A DNA stretch of 64,000 nucleotides from Cycloclasticus pugetii PS-1. Lineage in GTDB: Bacteria; Pseudomonadota; Gammaproteobacteria; Methylococcales; Cycloclasticaceae. Positions within the stretch are counted from its first letter, which is position 1; every line of letters begins with the position of its first letter. The position numbers and the translations under genes are program-made. A model generated the notes under the pieces. It was not told the DNA's origin, searched no databases, and saw only the letters and a program-made list of their open reading frames with translations. Location: contig NZ_ARVU01000001.1 of the NCBI RefSeq assembly GCF_000384415.1, forward strand, positions 2,232,001-2,296,000. The letters are read 5' to 3'. Positions 1 through 8,961 of this stretch are shown here, one piece after another.

Positions 1-1377
1 TTAGGGGCCGGTCGAGTAGGCTCTACTGTTGCCAGCAACTTGTCTAGCGAAAATATCGATATCACACTGATTGATAAAGATCAAAAAGTAATAGACGCTG
101 TCTGTGAAAGGCTTGATGTTTCAGCCATTTGCGGCAATGTCTCTCATCCAGATGTCTTAGAAAGCGCCGGCACCAAGTATGCCGATATCATCATCGCAGC
201 AACAGACAGCGATGAAACAAATATGACCGCTTGCCAAGTCGCTCACTACTTATTTAAGGTCCCGAAAAAAATCGCGCGCGTAAGAGCAAGAACCTTCATT
301 GACGTTCAAGAACAACTTTTTAACCCTAACGCCATCCCAATTGACGTTATTATCAACCCCGAAAATGAGATCGTACAATTTATAAAAAACCTCATTTTGC
401 ATCCCGGCTCACAGCAAGTTTTATCCTTCGCTAACGGCGTCCTCAGCCTTGTAGAAACAAAATGCAACCGAGATTGCGCATTAGTCGGAAAATCACTTGA
501 TGATTTGACCCGTTTATTACGTGGCGTTTACGCCAGAATAGCGCTCATTTATAGAGATAGCGAAATCATCATTCCCAACTATCACACCATTATTGAAGAA
601 CACGATCGCGTTTTCTTTATTGCGCCATCTAAGGATATTCAGCAAGTACTGAGCGTACTCTTCAATCAAGATAAAGCCTATAAACGATTAATTATTGCAG
701 GTGGTGGCCGTATTGGTCTTGGTTTAGCTAAAGAGCTTGAGAACACCTTACAAGTTAAAATCATCACTAAAAGCAGCGAAAAAGCCTACGAGCTATCAGA
801 ACAGTTAGACCATAGTATCGTACTGTCCGGCGACACTACAGACGAAGCCTTTTTGCTGGATGAAAACATTGACAGAACCGATGTCTTTTGCACGCTGACA
901 AGCGACGATGAAACGAATATTCTATGTTCCATGTTGGCCAAAAGCCTTGGCGCAAAGGTTGTCATGAGCTTAGTCGATAGAAATGCCTATATGAGCATGG
1001 TAGATAACGGGGCCATTGATAATGTCATTTACCCTCAACACACCACCATTGGAAAAATATTATCGCATATCAGACAAGGCGCTATTGCGAGTGTCCATTC
1101 TTTATTGCGGGGCAAAGCCGAAGCATTTGAAGCGATTGTCTCAAGTAGGGGACAAAAGAATAACCTCGATGGTCAAGCCATACGGGATGTTAAGCTACCT
1201 AACGGCAGCATGATTATTGGTTTAGTAAGAGAGAATATTTCCATTCCAGCAAGACAGGATGTCATTATTAAAAGTGGTGACCACCTGATTATTTTTGTTG
1301 CAGATAAGTCTTTAATTCACCAGGTAGAGGCGCTTTTTCAGCCGCCAAAATCCTTCCTTCGCCGATTTATTAATTAA
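1..1377 (+). CDS. trkA: Trk potassium uptake system, NAD-binding peripheral protein TrkA (5' end outside window)
   Basis: TrkA is the cytoplasmic regulator that gates the TrkH potassium channel by binding NAD(H). The reading frame is open from base 1 and begins inside the first Rossmann loop (GAGRVGS). The gene therefore starts a few codons upstream, and the TTG at base 40 is not the real start. Two RCK/TrkA-N halves are visible. The second has its own glycine loop (GGGRIGLGLA) near residue 230, and each half is followed by a TrkA-C-like domain. The 458 residues seen match the family length of about 458, so only a handful of residues are missing. trkH follows after 2 bases, so the two are certainly cotranscribed. 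Confidence 0.96.
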   Translation, partial: LGAGRVGSTVASNLSSENIDITLIDKDQKVIDAVCERLDVSAICGNVSHPDVLESAGTKYADIIIAATDSDETNMTACQVAHYLFKVPKKIARVRARTFIDVQEQLFNPNAIPIDVIINPENEIVQFIKNLILHPGSQQVLSFANGVLSLVETKCNRDCALVGKSLDDLTRLLRGVYARIALIYRDSEIIIPNYHTIIEEHDRVFFIAPSKDIQQVLSVLFNQDKAYKRLIIAGGGRIGLGLAKELENTLQVKIITKSSEKAYELSEQLDHSIVLSGDTTDEAFLLDENIDRTDVFCTLTSDDETNILCSMLAKSLGAKVVMSLVDRNAYMSMVDNGAIDNVIYPQHTTIGKILSHIRQGAIASVHSLLRGKAEAFEAIVSSRGQKNNLDGQAIRDVKLPNGSMIIGLVRENISIPARQDVIIKSGDHLIIFVADKSLIHQVEALFQPPKSFLRRFIN

Positions 1378-1379
1378 AC

Positions 1380-2819
1380 ATGCATTACAACGTTATTAGA
1401 CGCGTATCAGGTCTATTATTAGGCCTATTTAGCATCACCATGCTACCACCCATAGCCGTGTCTTTTATTTACGACGAACAAAACCACCAACCGTTTTTGA
1501 TCGGTTTTTTTACTATTTTCCTAACCGGCTTTGTGCTCTGGTTAAGCGCCAAAAATGCTAAAGGAGATTTAAGAACACGAGATGGCTTCGTTATTGCTAC
1601 TCTTTTCTGGGTTAGCCTTGGACTGTCCGGAGCCATCCCACTATATTTCTCTAGTCTGCCTTCCTTGTCATTAACCGATTCTATATTTGAATCCATTTCA
1701 GGCTTAACCACTACTGGGGCAACAGTTATTACAGGGCTCGATACGCTGCCAAAGTCTATTCTTTTTTACCGTCAACAACTCCAGTGGTTTGGTGGCATGG
1801 GTATTGTCGTACTCGCCGTTGCCGTCTTACCTATGCTGGGCATCGGTGGAATGCAGCTTTATAAAACTGAGATGCCTGGGCCCGTTAAAGATGCAAAATT
1901 GACACCCCGTATCACCGAAACAGCCAAAGCACTATGGGAGATCTATCTTGGCTTAACCATCGCATGTACACTGGCCTATTGGATCGGTGGCATGACATTT
2001 TTTGACGCACTAACACATAGTTTTAGTACCGTTTCTATTGGAGGCTTTTCAACCCATGACCTGAGCTTTGCTTTTTTTGACAGTACCGCCTTAAATTATA
2101 TTTGCATTGTATTTATGCTTGTTGCGGGTATAAATTTCGCACTTCACTTTAGAGCAGCCAAATCACTCAGCCTTAAAGTTTATACTCATAATAATGAGTT
2201 TCAAACCTATCTCAGCATTCTCGTTGTACACACTCTGTTGATATCGGGAGTCCTACTTTTTTTAGGTCATGTTGATATTATTGAACAAACCCTATTTCAA
2301 GTCGTCTCATTCGCCACAACGACAGGGTTTACTTCCTCCAACCACGCCAACTGGCCTTTATTCATCCCGGTGTTACTTCTTTTTATGAGTTTCTATGGTG
2401 GTTGCGGCGGATCTACAGCAGGCGGGATTAAGGTTATCCGCATTTTAATTTTGCTCAAACAGCTTGGCAAAGAGATAACACATTTGATCCATCCACATGC
2501 CGACATGCCAATAAAACTTGATCAACGTGTCGTTTCAAGGCCGGTTATCAATGCAGTTTGGAGTTTCTTTTCTGCCTATATTTTATCTTTTGGTCTGTTA
2601 ATGATTTTAATGATGATGACAGGACTAGACCAAATCACCGCTTTTTCAGCCGTTGCAGCAACCCTTAACAATCTCGGACCGGGGCTAGGCGATATTAGTA
2701 GTAGCTACGCAACCCTTCCAGACACAAGCAAGTGGATTGCCTGCTTTTCCATGCTGCTTGGCCGACTAGAAATTTTCACCTTGCTGGTCTTATTTAGCCC
2801 TGTTTTTTGGCGCGATTAG
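1380..2819 (+). CDS. trkH: Trk potassium uptake channel protein TrkH
   Basis: This is the inner-membrane potassium-translocating subunit of the Trk system. The 479-residue protein has about ten hydrophobic segments and the four pore-loop repeats of the TrkH/KtrB family: TTTGAT near residue 110, SIGGFST near 220, TTTGFTSSN near 312, and a later loop near 440. The glycine-rich GGCGGSTAGG segment sits before the third-repeat helix. The ATG starts 2 bases after the trkA stop. The stop codon shares its last base with the GTG of the next gene, which implies translational coupling. Length and motifs are normal for the family. Confidence 0.96.
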   Translation: MHYNVIRRVSGLLLGLFSITMLPPIAVSFIYDEQNHQPFLIGFFTIFLTGFVLWLSAKNAKGDLRTRDGFVIATLFWVSLGLSGAIPLYFSSLPSLSLTDSIFESISGLTTTGATVITGLDTLPKSILFYRQQLQWFGGMGIVVLAVAVLPMLGIGGMQLYKTEMPGPVKDAKLTPRITETAKALWEIYLGLTIACTLAYWIGGMTFFDALTHSFSTVSIGGFSTHDLSFAFFDSTALNYICIVFMLVAGINFALHFRAAKSLSLKVYTHNNEFQTYLSILVVHTLLISGVLLFLGHVDIIEQTLFQVVSFATTTGFTSSNHANWPLFIPVLLLFMSFYGGCGGSTAGGIKVIRILILLKQLGKEITHLIHPHADMPIKLDQRVVSRPVINAVWSFFSAYILSFGLLMILMMMTGLDQITAFSAVAATLNNLGPGLGDISSSYATLPDTSKWIACFSMLLGRLEIFTLLVLFSPVFWRD

Positions 2820-3415
2820 TGTCGGATTTACAACACAAGTGGGACCGTATCTATAGTCAGCGAGAAGCAGCTGATCCTAAACCGGCTGCTATGTTATCTC
2901 AATATTCACACCTATTGCCCAAGCAAGGACGTGCCCTCGATCTAGCTTGTGGCGTGGGCGGCAATACGTTCTTTTTAGCTCAACGAGGACTAACTGTCGA
3001 TGCTTGGGATATTTCACCGGTTGCTATCAGTCAGATCGATCAGCGCAAAGGGCCTGCAGACAATATACGCACCTCGGTTGTTAATATTAACGATGGTGTG
3101 TTTGCAAAAAATTACTACGATATTGTTACGGTCTCATACTTTCTAGACCGACAACACATTGACGACATCATCACCACACTAAAGCCACAAGGGCTGCTTT
3201 TTTATCAAACATTTACGCGTGAAAAAGCGCAACCGGGCGGGCCAAGCAACCCTGATTTTTTGCTGAAAAAAGGAGAGTTATTATCCCTTTTTTCTCAACT
3301 AACACCTATTATTTATCATGAGGAGGGCCTTATTGGCGACGCTAGTAAAGGCCTTCGAAATGAAGCCATTCTCATTGCTCAAAAGCCCGCAATGCTGAAA
3401 CCCCCACTCAACTAG
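2819..3415 (+). CDS. class I SAM-dependent methyltransferase (TehB-like)
   Basis: A small cytoplasmic methyltransferase of about 198 residues. Motif I for S-adenosylmethionine binding is visible as LDLACGVGGNT, and an acidic residue ends strand 2 (VDAWDIS). The fold and length resemble TehB-like or tellurite-resistance-type methyltransferases, but no substrate can be read from the sequence. I chose the GTG at 2819, which overlaps the trkH stop by one base. A TTG at 2807 in the same frame is the alternative. The tight link to trkAH is typical of an operon tail and does not prove a role in potassium transport. Confidence 0.85.
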   Translation: MSDLQHKWDRIYSQREAADPKPAAMLSQYSHLLPKQGRALDLACGVGGNTFFLAQRGLTVDAWDISPVAISQIDQRKGPADNIRTSVVNINDGVFAKNYYDIVTVSYFLDRQHIDDIITTLKPQGLLFYQTFTREKAQPGGPSNPDFLLKKGELLSLFSQLTPIIYHEEGLIGDASKGLRNEAILIAQKPAMLKPPLN

Positions 3416-3461
3416 AAATATCATTGTATAATAAGCGGCTAACGTTAATTTAGGTCAATCC

Positions 3462-3860
3462 ATGACTAGCATCAAAAGCACCTCGCCTACCCAGGCTTAC
3501 GAAATTCTTAACAACGACTCTCATGCCGTATTGATCGACACCCGTACATTTATTGAATTTTCTTTTGTAGGCCACCCCATTGGCGCTATCCACGTACCGC
3601 TTAAAAGACCACCTAACTGGAAACCTTTACCCGATTTTGTTGAACAGGTTGAAAAGCACGTCCCTTCAAAGTCAACAACCATTGTTTTAATGTGCCGCAG
3701 TGGCGCACGCTCAATGGAAGCGGCTAAATTATTAGAAGAGGCTGGCTACCAGTCCTTATACAACATGAATGAAGGCTTTGAAGGCGATAAAGATAAAAAC
3801 AACCATCGAGGCAAGCTGGGGGGCTGGCGCTATCATCAACTCCCTTGGGAACAAAGCTAA
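3462..3860 (+). CDS. rhodanese-like domain protein
   Basis: A single rhodanese domain in a 132-residue protein. The active-site loop CRSGARS, whose first Cys would carry the persulfide, sits near residue 76. Upstream is the usual DTRTFIEF strand-helix of the family (normally DVRxxxEF). No signal peptide is seen, so it is probably cytoplasmic. A perfect TATAAT lies at 3427-3432, about 30 bases before the ATG, so it may have its own promoter. The likely role is sulfur transfer or a sulfur-relay accessory function. The physiological partner is unknown. Confidence 0.88.
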   Translation: MTSIKSTSPTQAYEILNNDSHAVLIDTRTFIEFSFVGHPIGAIHVPLKRPPNWKPLPDFVEQVEKHVPSKSTTIVLMCRSGARSMEAAKLLEEAGYQSLYNMNEGFEGDKDKNNHRGKLGGWRYHQLPWEQS

Positions 3861-3926
3861 CGTCGCTCTATACATAACTCATATTCATATCAACCGATAC
3901 TCACCCAATCAAAGGAACCTAATTTC

Positions 3927-5747
3927 GTGAAACAGAACCTCCGTAATATCGCCATTATCGCCCACGTTGACCATGGCAAAACCACCCTCGTTGACAAATT
4001 ACTAGAACAATCCGGCACATTAGACCGTAAAAACTCTGGTACAGAAAGAATCATGGATTCTAACGACCAAGAAAAAGAGCGCGGCATTACCATCCTCGCA
4101 AAAAACACAGCGATTGAGTGGCAAGGTCTTCATATTAATATTGTGGACACCCCGGGCCATGCCGATTTTGGTGGCGAAGTCGAGCGAGTTCTTTCAATGG
4201 TTGATTGTGTCCTATTATTGGTTGATGCAGTTGATGGCCCAATGCCACAAACACGCTTTGTAACCTCTAAAGCTTTTGAACAAGGCTTAAAGCCCATTGT
4301 TGTTATCAACAAAGTTGACAGGCCAGGCGCACGCCCTGACTGGGTTATTGACCAGGTTTTTGACCTGTTCGACAAACTTGGCGCCACCGATGAACAGCTC
4401 GATTTTCCTGTTATTTATGCCTCTGCCATTAATGGTATTGCTGGCCCAGAAGCAGATGAGCTAGCCGATGATATGACCCCATTATTTGAAATTATTAGAG
4501 ACAACGTTCCCACGCCTGTTGTTGATGTAAACGCCCCATTCCAAATGCAAATTTCATCACTGGCCTACGATAGCTATGTGGGTGTTATTGGTGTTGGTCG
4601 CATTACTCGTGGCAGCTTAAAACCAGGGCAAACCGTTACTATTATTGATAGCAATGACAAACAGCGTAAAGGCAAAGTACTAAACGTAAAAGGTCATTTA
4701 GGCCTTGAACGTATAGACGTTGACGAAGCATTCGCTGGCGACATCGTTTGCATTAACGGCATCGACGGTCTTGGAATTTCTGACACACTCTGCGACCCTG
4801 ATCATGTTGAAGCCATGCCTGCGCTGTCTGTAGACGAACCAACCGTTAGCATGACCTTTTCTGTTAACAACTCACCTTTTGCTGGACAAGATGGCAAGTT
4901 TGTCACTTCGCGAAATATTAAAGACCGTCTTAACCAAGAACTTATCCATAACGTTGCTCTGCGTGTTGAGCCCGGCGACTCACCTGACAAATTCATCGTA
5001 TCTGGTCGAGGCGAATTGCACTTATCTGTGCTGATAGAAACCATGCGACGTGAAGGCTTTGAACTAGGTGTTGCTCGCCCTGAAGTCATCCAAAAAGAAA
5101 TTGATGGCAAAATGCAGGAACCGTTCGAAATGGTTGTAATTGACATTGAAGAACAGCACCAAGGACCCATTATGGAAGAAATGGGTTTACGTAAAGCCGA
5201 GCTAACCAATATGGAGCCTGACGGTAAAGGACGCATACGACTTGAATTTATGAGCCCCTCGCGTGGTTTAATCGGCTTCCGCGGTCACTTCCTAACGCTG
5301 ACGTCTGGCTCGGGTATCATGACCAGTGTCTTTGATCATTATGGTCAAGTGAAAGACGGCGAAATCACCTCTCGACAAAACGGCGTTTTAGTTTCTATGG
5401 TCAAAGGCAAAACATTGGCTTTCGGCTTATTCAACCTGCAAGAAAGAGGTAAATTATTCTTAGGTCATGCCGAAGAAGTCTACGAAGGACAAATCGTGGG
5501 GCTTCATTCACGCGGTAATGATTTAGTCGTCAACCCGACCAAAGGCAAACAGCTTACTAACGTGCGTGCATCGGGCACAGATGAAGCCTTAACACTCGTT
5601 CCTCCCGTCGTCATGACGCTAGAACAAGCGCTTGAGTTTATTGAAGATGACGAGTTAGTTGAAGTCACACCTCACCATATTCGTCTAAGGAAAAAATTAC
5701 TAACCGAAAACGAACGTAAACGTGCCTCACGCGCACCAAAGTCTTAA
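3927..5747 (+). CDS. typA: ribosome-associated translational GTPase TypA/BipA
   Basis: TypA/BipA is an EF-G-like GTPase that acts on the 50S subunit during ribosome assembly and stress. All GTPase motifs are present: AHVDHGKTT (residues 12-20), a switch region with [13 protein letters not shown], and NKVDRPGAR. An EF-Tu domain II, an EF-G C-terminal domain and the BipA-specific C-terminal domain follow. The length of 606 residues is typical. The start is GTG at 3927, preceded by AAAGGAA at 3911-3917. A strong inverted repeat lies 15 bases past the stop. Confidence 0.97.
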   Translation: MKQNLRNIAIIAHVDHGKTTLVDKLLEQSGTLDRKNSGTERIMDSNDQEKERGITILAKNTAIEWQGLHINIVDTPGHADFGGEVERVLSMVDCVLLLVDAVDGPMPQTRFVTSKAFEQGLKPIVVINKVDRPGARPDWVIDQVFDLFDKLGATDEQLDFPVIYASAINGIAGPEADELADDMTPLFEIIRDNVPTPVVDVNAPFQMQISSLAYDSYVGVIGVGRITRGSLKPGQTVTIIDSNDKQRKGKVLNVKGHLGLERIDVDEAFAGDIVCINGIDGLGISDTLCDPDHVEAMPALSVDEPTVSMTFSVNNSPFAGQDGKFVTSRNIKDRLNQELIHNVALRVEPGDSPDKFIVSGRGELHLSVLIETMRREGFELGVARPEVIQKEIDGKMQEPFEMVVIDIEEQHQGPIMEEMGLRKAELTNMEPDGKGRIRLEFMSPSRGLIGFRGHFLTLTSGSGIMTSVFDHYGQVKDGEITSRQNGVLVSMVKGKTLAFGLFNLQERGKLFLGHAEEVYEGQIVGLHSRGNDLVVNPTKGKQLTNVRASGTDEALTLVPPVVMTLEQALEFIEDDELVEVTPHHIRLRKKLLTENERKRASRAPKS

Positions 5748-5762
5748 TATCAGGCACAAAAA

Positions 5763-5788
5763 AACCGGCGGAGTAAACTCCGCCGGTT
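5763..5788. terminator. perfect 11-bp hairpin after typA
   Basis: Arms AACCGGCGGAG and CTCCGCCGGTT flank a TAAA loop. A run of A lies on the left side and only two T on the right. The hairpin is GC-rich and perfectly paired, so it most likely ends typA transcription. The U-tract geometry, however, is textbook only for transcripts arriving on the minus strand. Confidence 0.7.
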
Positions 5789-6085
5789 AAGTGGTCGCAT
5801 TGCTTGGTTGGCAAAAAATTTGATCCTTACCAGCATCCATACTGATTGTGTAATCCTTTACACTTCCCTAGCAAACAATCCTTGTTTGGTGAGATCCTTC
5901 TCATAAATTTTCTAGCGACGTTAAAAGTATAGACCTGACATCCCTAGTAAATAATCATCTACAACCTCAATCAGGGTAAGCATATCCTTACACCCTACAA
6001 CGTTTATTTCATCAAAACATATTGTCTTTCATCCACATCAGACTTACTATACTAAACCAATTCTAATATATTCAGGGTGTAGATC
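5789..6085 (+). promoter_or_regulatory. leader/promoter region of the aldehyde oxidoreductase gene
   Basis: About 300 bases without a gene. A possible -10 (TATACT, 6048-6053) lies about 30 bases before the ATG, with a loose TTGTCT (6022-6027) at a non-ideal 20-base spacing. The ribosome-binding stretch AGGGTG is part of AGGGTGTA (6074-6081), which is exactly complementary to TACACCCT at 5989-5996. That upstream arm can also fold with GGGTAAG at 5974-5980. If transcription starts upstream of 5970 this could form two competing structures; if it starts near 6060, the repeat could instead be an operator. Confidence 0.4.
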
Positions 6086-7945
6086 ATGAGCTGGACTAAA
6101 AAAGTATTACGCATAAATCTAACAAACAGGACATCTTCTGAAGAACCTCTCAATATGGAGTGGGCAGAACTTTATCTAGGCCAGAGAGGGCTAGCGACAA
6201 AGTACCTTACAGAAGAAGTGGACCCAACCGTCGAGCCTCTAGCGCCAGAAAACAAGCTGTATATGGTAACAGGCCCACTAACAGGCACCATGGCTTCAAC
6301 GGGTGGTCGTTACTCTTGTGTCACTAAAAGCCCCTTAACCAATGCTCTGGCTTGCTCAAATTCAGGTGGTTTTTTTGGCAACGAAATGAAATGTGCTGGC
6401 TGGGATATGATTATCCTAGAAGGCAAAGCAAGCTCCCCAGTTTATATCAGCATCGTTGATGAAAAATGCGAGATCCTGCCGGCGGATGAGATTTGGGGCA
6501 AATCTGTTTGGGAAGCCGATGAATGGCTTCATAATAAACACCAAGACCCTCAACTAAGAATCGCTGCTATTGGCCTACCTGGTGAAAAGGGCAACCTATA
6601 TTCTGCTATCGTTAATGACTTACATCGTGCTGCTGGGCGTTCCGGCGTAGGCGCTGTTATGGGTTCAAAAAATGTCAAAGCGGTGACCCTTAGAGGCAGC
6701 AAAGGTGTTGGCAATATAAAAGATCCAAAACGTTTCTTCGAAGCCACCAACAAAGCTAAAAAAATTATCGCTGACAGTGAAATGACTCAAGGCCTCAGCG
6801 CCTTAGGTACCAATGTCATGATGAACCATATGAACGAAGTGGGTGCTTTACCGGCTAGAAACTGGCAAGACAGCACCTTTGACAATGCACCTAAACTGTC
6901 AAGTGAGGCAATGGCCGTACCAAGGGAAAGTGACGGTAAGCCAAACTTAACACGAAATGCCGGCTGCTTTGCCTGCACTATATCTTGTGGACGTATCTCA
7001 ACAATCGACCCAGAGCATTTCAGCATTAAAAACCGTGATGACATCCATAAGCACTTTAAAGGTAATTCTGGTGGTAATGAATATGAAGCTGCATGGGCAT
7101 TAGGTTGCGATACCGGTGTAGATGATTTAGACGCCGTGACCTATGCTAACTTTGTCTGTAATGAGCAAGCTCTTGACCCCATCTCAGCAGGCGCCACTAT
7201 TGCTGCAGCCATGGAGTTATATGAGCTAGGCATCCTTACAAAAGAAGATACTGGCGGCATTGAAATGAACTTTGGCAATGCTGAGGCGATGGTGGAATGT
7301 ATTGAACTGATTGCAAAACATGAAGGCTTTGGACAAGAACTCGCTCAAAGTTCACTTCGTTTTTGTGAAAAATACGGCCGCCCAGACCTCGCTATTGTTG
7401 TTAAAGGGCAAGAGTTTCCAGCCTATGATGCTCGTGCTGTAAAAGGCATGGGTCTTGGATATGCCACATCAAACCGTGGCGCCTGTCACGTACGTGGTTA
7501 CACTAACGGCTCAGAAACAGCCGGGATACCTTTCAAAACAGATCCATTAGCCTATGAAGGAAAAGCAGAACTACTGATGGCATTCCAAGATACAACTAGT
7601 GTGTTTGATTCTGCCGGCATCTGCACCTTCTCATCATTCGCACAAGGCATTGAAGAAGTGGCAGAACAAATTGATGCTGCCTGCGAAGGCGACTGGACAG
7701 CTGAAAGACTCGGCCAATTAGGCGAGCGCGTTTGGAACCTTGAGCGTGAGTTCAACAACAATGCTGGTTTCACTGCTGCCGATGACACGCTTCCACCTCG
7801 CTTATTAAGTGAGCCTGTCAAAGCAGGCCCTGCAAAAGGTGAAGTTTGTGAGTTAGATAGAATGTTGCCCGAATACTACGAAGTTCGTGGTTGGAATCAA
7901 GACGGCACACTTAAAGAAGCAACAAAACAACGCCTAAGTTTGTAA
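6086..7945 (+). CDS. tungsten/molybdenum aldehyde:ferredoxin oxidoreductase family protein
   Basis: An AOR-family enzyme that oxidises aldehydes to carboxylic acids, or a related two-electron reaction, using a bis-pyranopterin tungsten (or molybdenum) centre and one [4Fe-4S] cluster. The N-terminal AOR domain spans roughly residues 1-210, with GGRYS and GGFFGNEMK segments that wrap the pterins. The cluster ligands are visible as C294, C297, C301 and, much later, C513, the spacing known from the Pyrococcus enzyme. H468 in the GACHVRGY segment matches the conserved active-site histidine. The length of 619 residues is normal. No AorA- or AorC-like electron-transfer subunits adjoin it, so the electron acceptor is unknown. 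A MoaD-like gene follows. Confidence 0.93.
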   Translation: MSWTKKVLRINLTNRTSSEEPLNMEWAELYLGQRGLATKYLTEEVDPTVEPLAPENKLYMVTGPLTGTMASTGGRYSCVTKSPLTNALACSNSGGFFGNEMKCAGWDMIILEGKASSPVYISIVDEKCEILPADEIWGKSVWEADEWLHNKHQDPQLRIAAIGLPGEKGNLYSAIVNDLHRAAGRSGVGAVMGSKNVKAVTLRGSKGVGNIKDPKRFFEATNKAKKIIADSEMTQGLSALGTNVMMNHMNEVGALPARNWQDSTFDNAPKLSSEAMAVPRESDGKPNLTRNAGCFACTISCGRISTIDPEHFSIKNRDDIHKHFKGNSGGNEYEAAWALGCDTGVDDLDAVTYANFVCNEQALDPISAGATIAAAMELYELGILTKEDTGGIEMNFGNAEAMVECIELIAKHEGFGQELAQSSLRFCEKYGRPDLAIVVKGQEFPAYDARAVKGMGLGYATSNRGACHVRGYTNGSETAGIPFKTDPLAYEGKAELLMAFQDTTSVFDSAGICTFSSFAQGIEEVAEQIDAACEGDWTAERLGQLGERVWNLEREFNNNAGFTAADDTLPPRLLSEPVKAGPAKGEVCELDRMLPEYYEVRGWNQDGTLKEATKQRLSL

Positions 7946-7962
7946 ATTATCACTTTGTATCC

Positions 7963-7991
7963 GACAGAGCAGTCGTTGTGACTGCTCTGTC
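7963..7991 (+). terminator. perfect 12-bp hairpin between AOR and MoaD-like genes
   Basis: GACAGAGCAGTC pairs fully with GACTGCTCTGTC around a GTTGT loop and is followed by TTTA. It starts 17 bases after the oxidoreductase stop and ends 15 bases before the ATG of the MoaD-like gene. With only three T after the stem it may be a partial terminator, an attenuator or an mRNA 3'-end stabiliser. It would lower expression of the downstream gene relative to the enzyme. Confidence 0.65.
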
Positions 7992-8006
7992 TTTACCATA
8001 TAGAAC

Positions 8007-8261
8007 ATGCCTACAATCACCCTCAAACTTTTCGCCTCTTTAGCTAAAATAGCACCTGAAAATATAGGCGGAGAAATTAGAACGGTTCCTATTCAAGCTG
8101 GTGATACCATCACCAGCATTGCCGATCGTGAAAATTTATCACATAAGACTCTACATTTAGTTATTTTAAATGGCACTTATATCGACAAAGACAAACGTGA
8201 CTCCACACTGCTTAAAGATGGCGACACGTTAAGTCTCTGGCCTCCGGTTGTTGGCGGCTAA
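8007..8261 (+). CDS. MoaD/ThiS family sulfur-carrier protein
   Basis: An 84-residue beta-grasp protein ending in the diagnostic GG dipeptide (VVGG). That is the C-terminus of MoaD and ThiS, which is adenylated and thiocarboxylated to deliver sulfur. The N-terminal [11 protein letters not shown] strand is typical of MoaD. Its position directly after an AOR gene fits a dedicated small subunit for pyranopterin dithiolene synthesis on that enzyme; MoaD-like genes are commonly linked to AOR genes. A housekeeping MoaD or ThiS role cannot be excluded, since no moaE or thi genes are adjacent. Confidence 0.88.
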   Translation: MPTITLKLFASLAKIAPENIGGEIRTVPIQAGDTITSIADRENLSHKTLHLVILNGTYIDKDKRDSTLLKDGDTLSLWPPVVGG

Positions 8262-8347
8262 CAGATAAACGCCTATTTCCTGCTTGCTATCCTTTCTCGT
8301 TATTGGGAAAATGCCAGCTTACTCGCAACATAGCATATACTTTAAAA

Positions 8348-8941
8348 ATGGATAGCAGAACAGCAACTGTTAATCGCGACACCCTAGAAACCCAAATCTC
8401 AGTTTCTATCAACTTAGACGGTAACGGTAAAACAAACTTTTCTACGGGAATCCCCTTTCTCGAACATATGCTTGACCAGATTGCTCGTCACGGCATGATA
8501 GATTTGGACATTAATGCCAAGGGCGATTTGCATATCGACGCTCATCACACCGTTGAGGACCTAGGCATTACATTAGGCAAAGCTGTTACTGACGCGCTGG
8601 GCGACCGCAAAGGCATTTATCGTTATGGTCATGCCTACGTACCACTAGACGAAGCTTTATCTCGGGTTGTAATCGATTTTTCTGGCCGCCCGGGACTTGT
8701 TTACGATGTCGAATTCCCTCGCGCAAGAATTGGAGATTTTGACGTTGATTTATTTCGTGAATTTTTCCAAGGTTTCGTAAACCATGCCAACATCTCTTTA
8801 CATATAGATAATTTAAAAGGCCTTAATGCACACCACGTTGCTGAAACTATCTTTAAAGCGTTTGGCCGGGCTCTTCGTTTTTCATTAGAAAGAGACCCCC
8901 GTATGGAAGGCATCGTCCCTTCAACAAAAGGTTGCTTGTAA
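8348..8941 (+). CDS. hisB: imidazoleglycerol-phosphate dehydratase
   Basis: HisB converts imidazoleglycerol phosphate to imidazoleacetol phosphate in histidine synthesis, using a di-manganese site. The metal-binding motifs are visible as [11 protein letters not shown] (residues 39-49) and [10 protein letters not shown] (64-73), with a second HH pair (AHHVAE) near 160. The protein is monofunctional, 197 residues, without the N-terminal phosphatase of the E. coli fusion. I chose the ATG at 8348 because the family begins a few residues before TVxRxTxET. An upstream TTG at 8303 would add 15 atypical residues. First of six his genes in order. Confidence 0.96.
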   Translation: MDSRTATVNRDTLETQISVSINLDGNGKTNFSTGIPFLEHMLDQIARHGMIDLDINAKGDLHIDAHHTVEDLGITLGKAVTDALGDRKGIYRYGHAYVPLDEALSRVVIDFSGRPGLVYDVEFPRARIGDFDVDLFREFFQGFVNHANISLHIDNLKGLNAHHVAETIFKAFGRALRFSLERDPRMEGIVPSTKGCL

Positions 8942-8961
8942 CACTAAACGAGATCTAAATT

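Noticed and set aside
1016..1213. Second gene inside trkA and similar open frames inside typA, hisF, ahcY, pyrB and others
   Set aside because: They are shadow frames of well-identified genes, with no family match or start signal.
5789..6085. Molybdenum/tungsten cofactor riboswitch ahead of the aldehyde oxidoreductase
   Set aside because: Tempting from context, but I could not match the conserved Moco RNA core. Only the RBS-complementary arm is supported, so it is listed as a generic leader.
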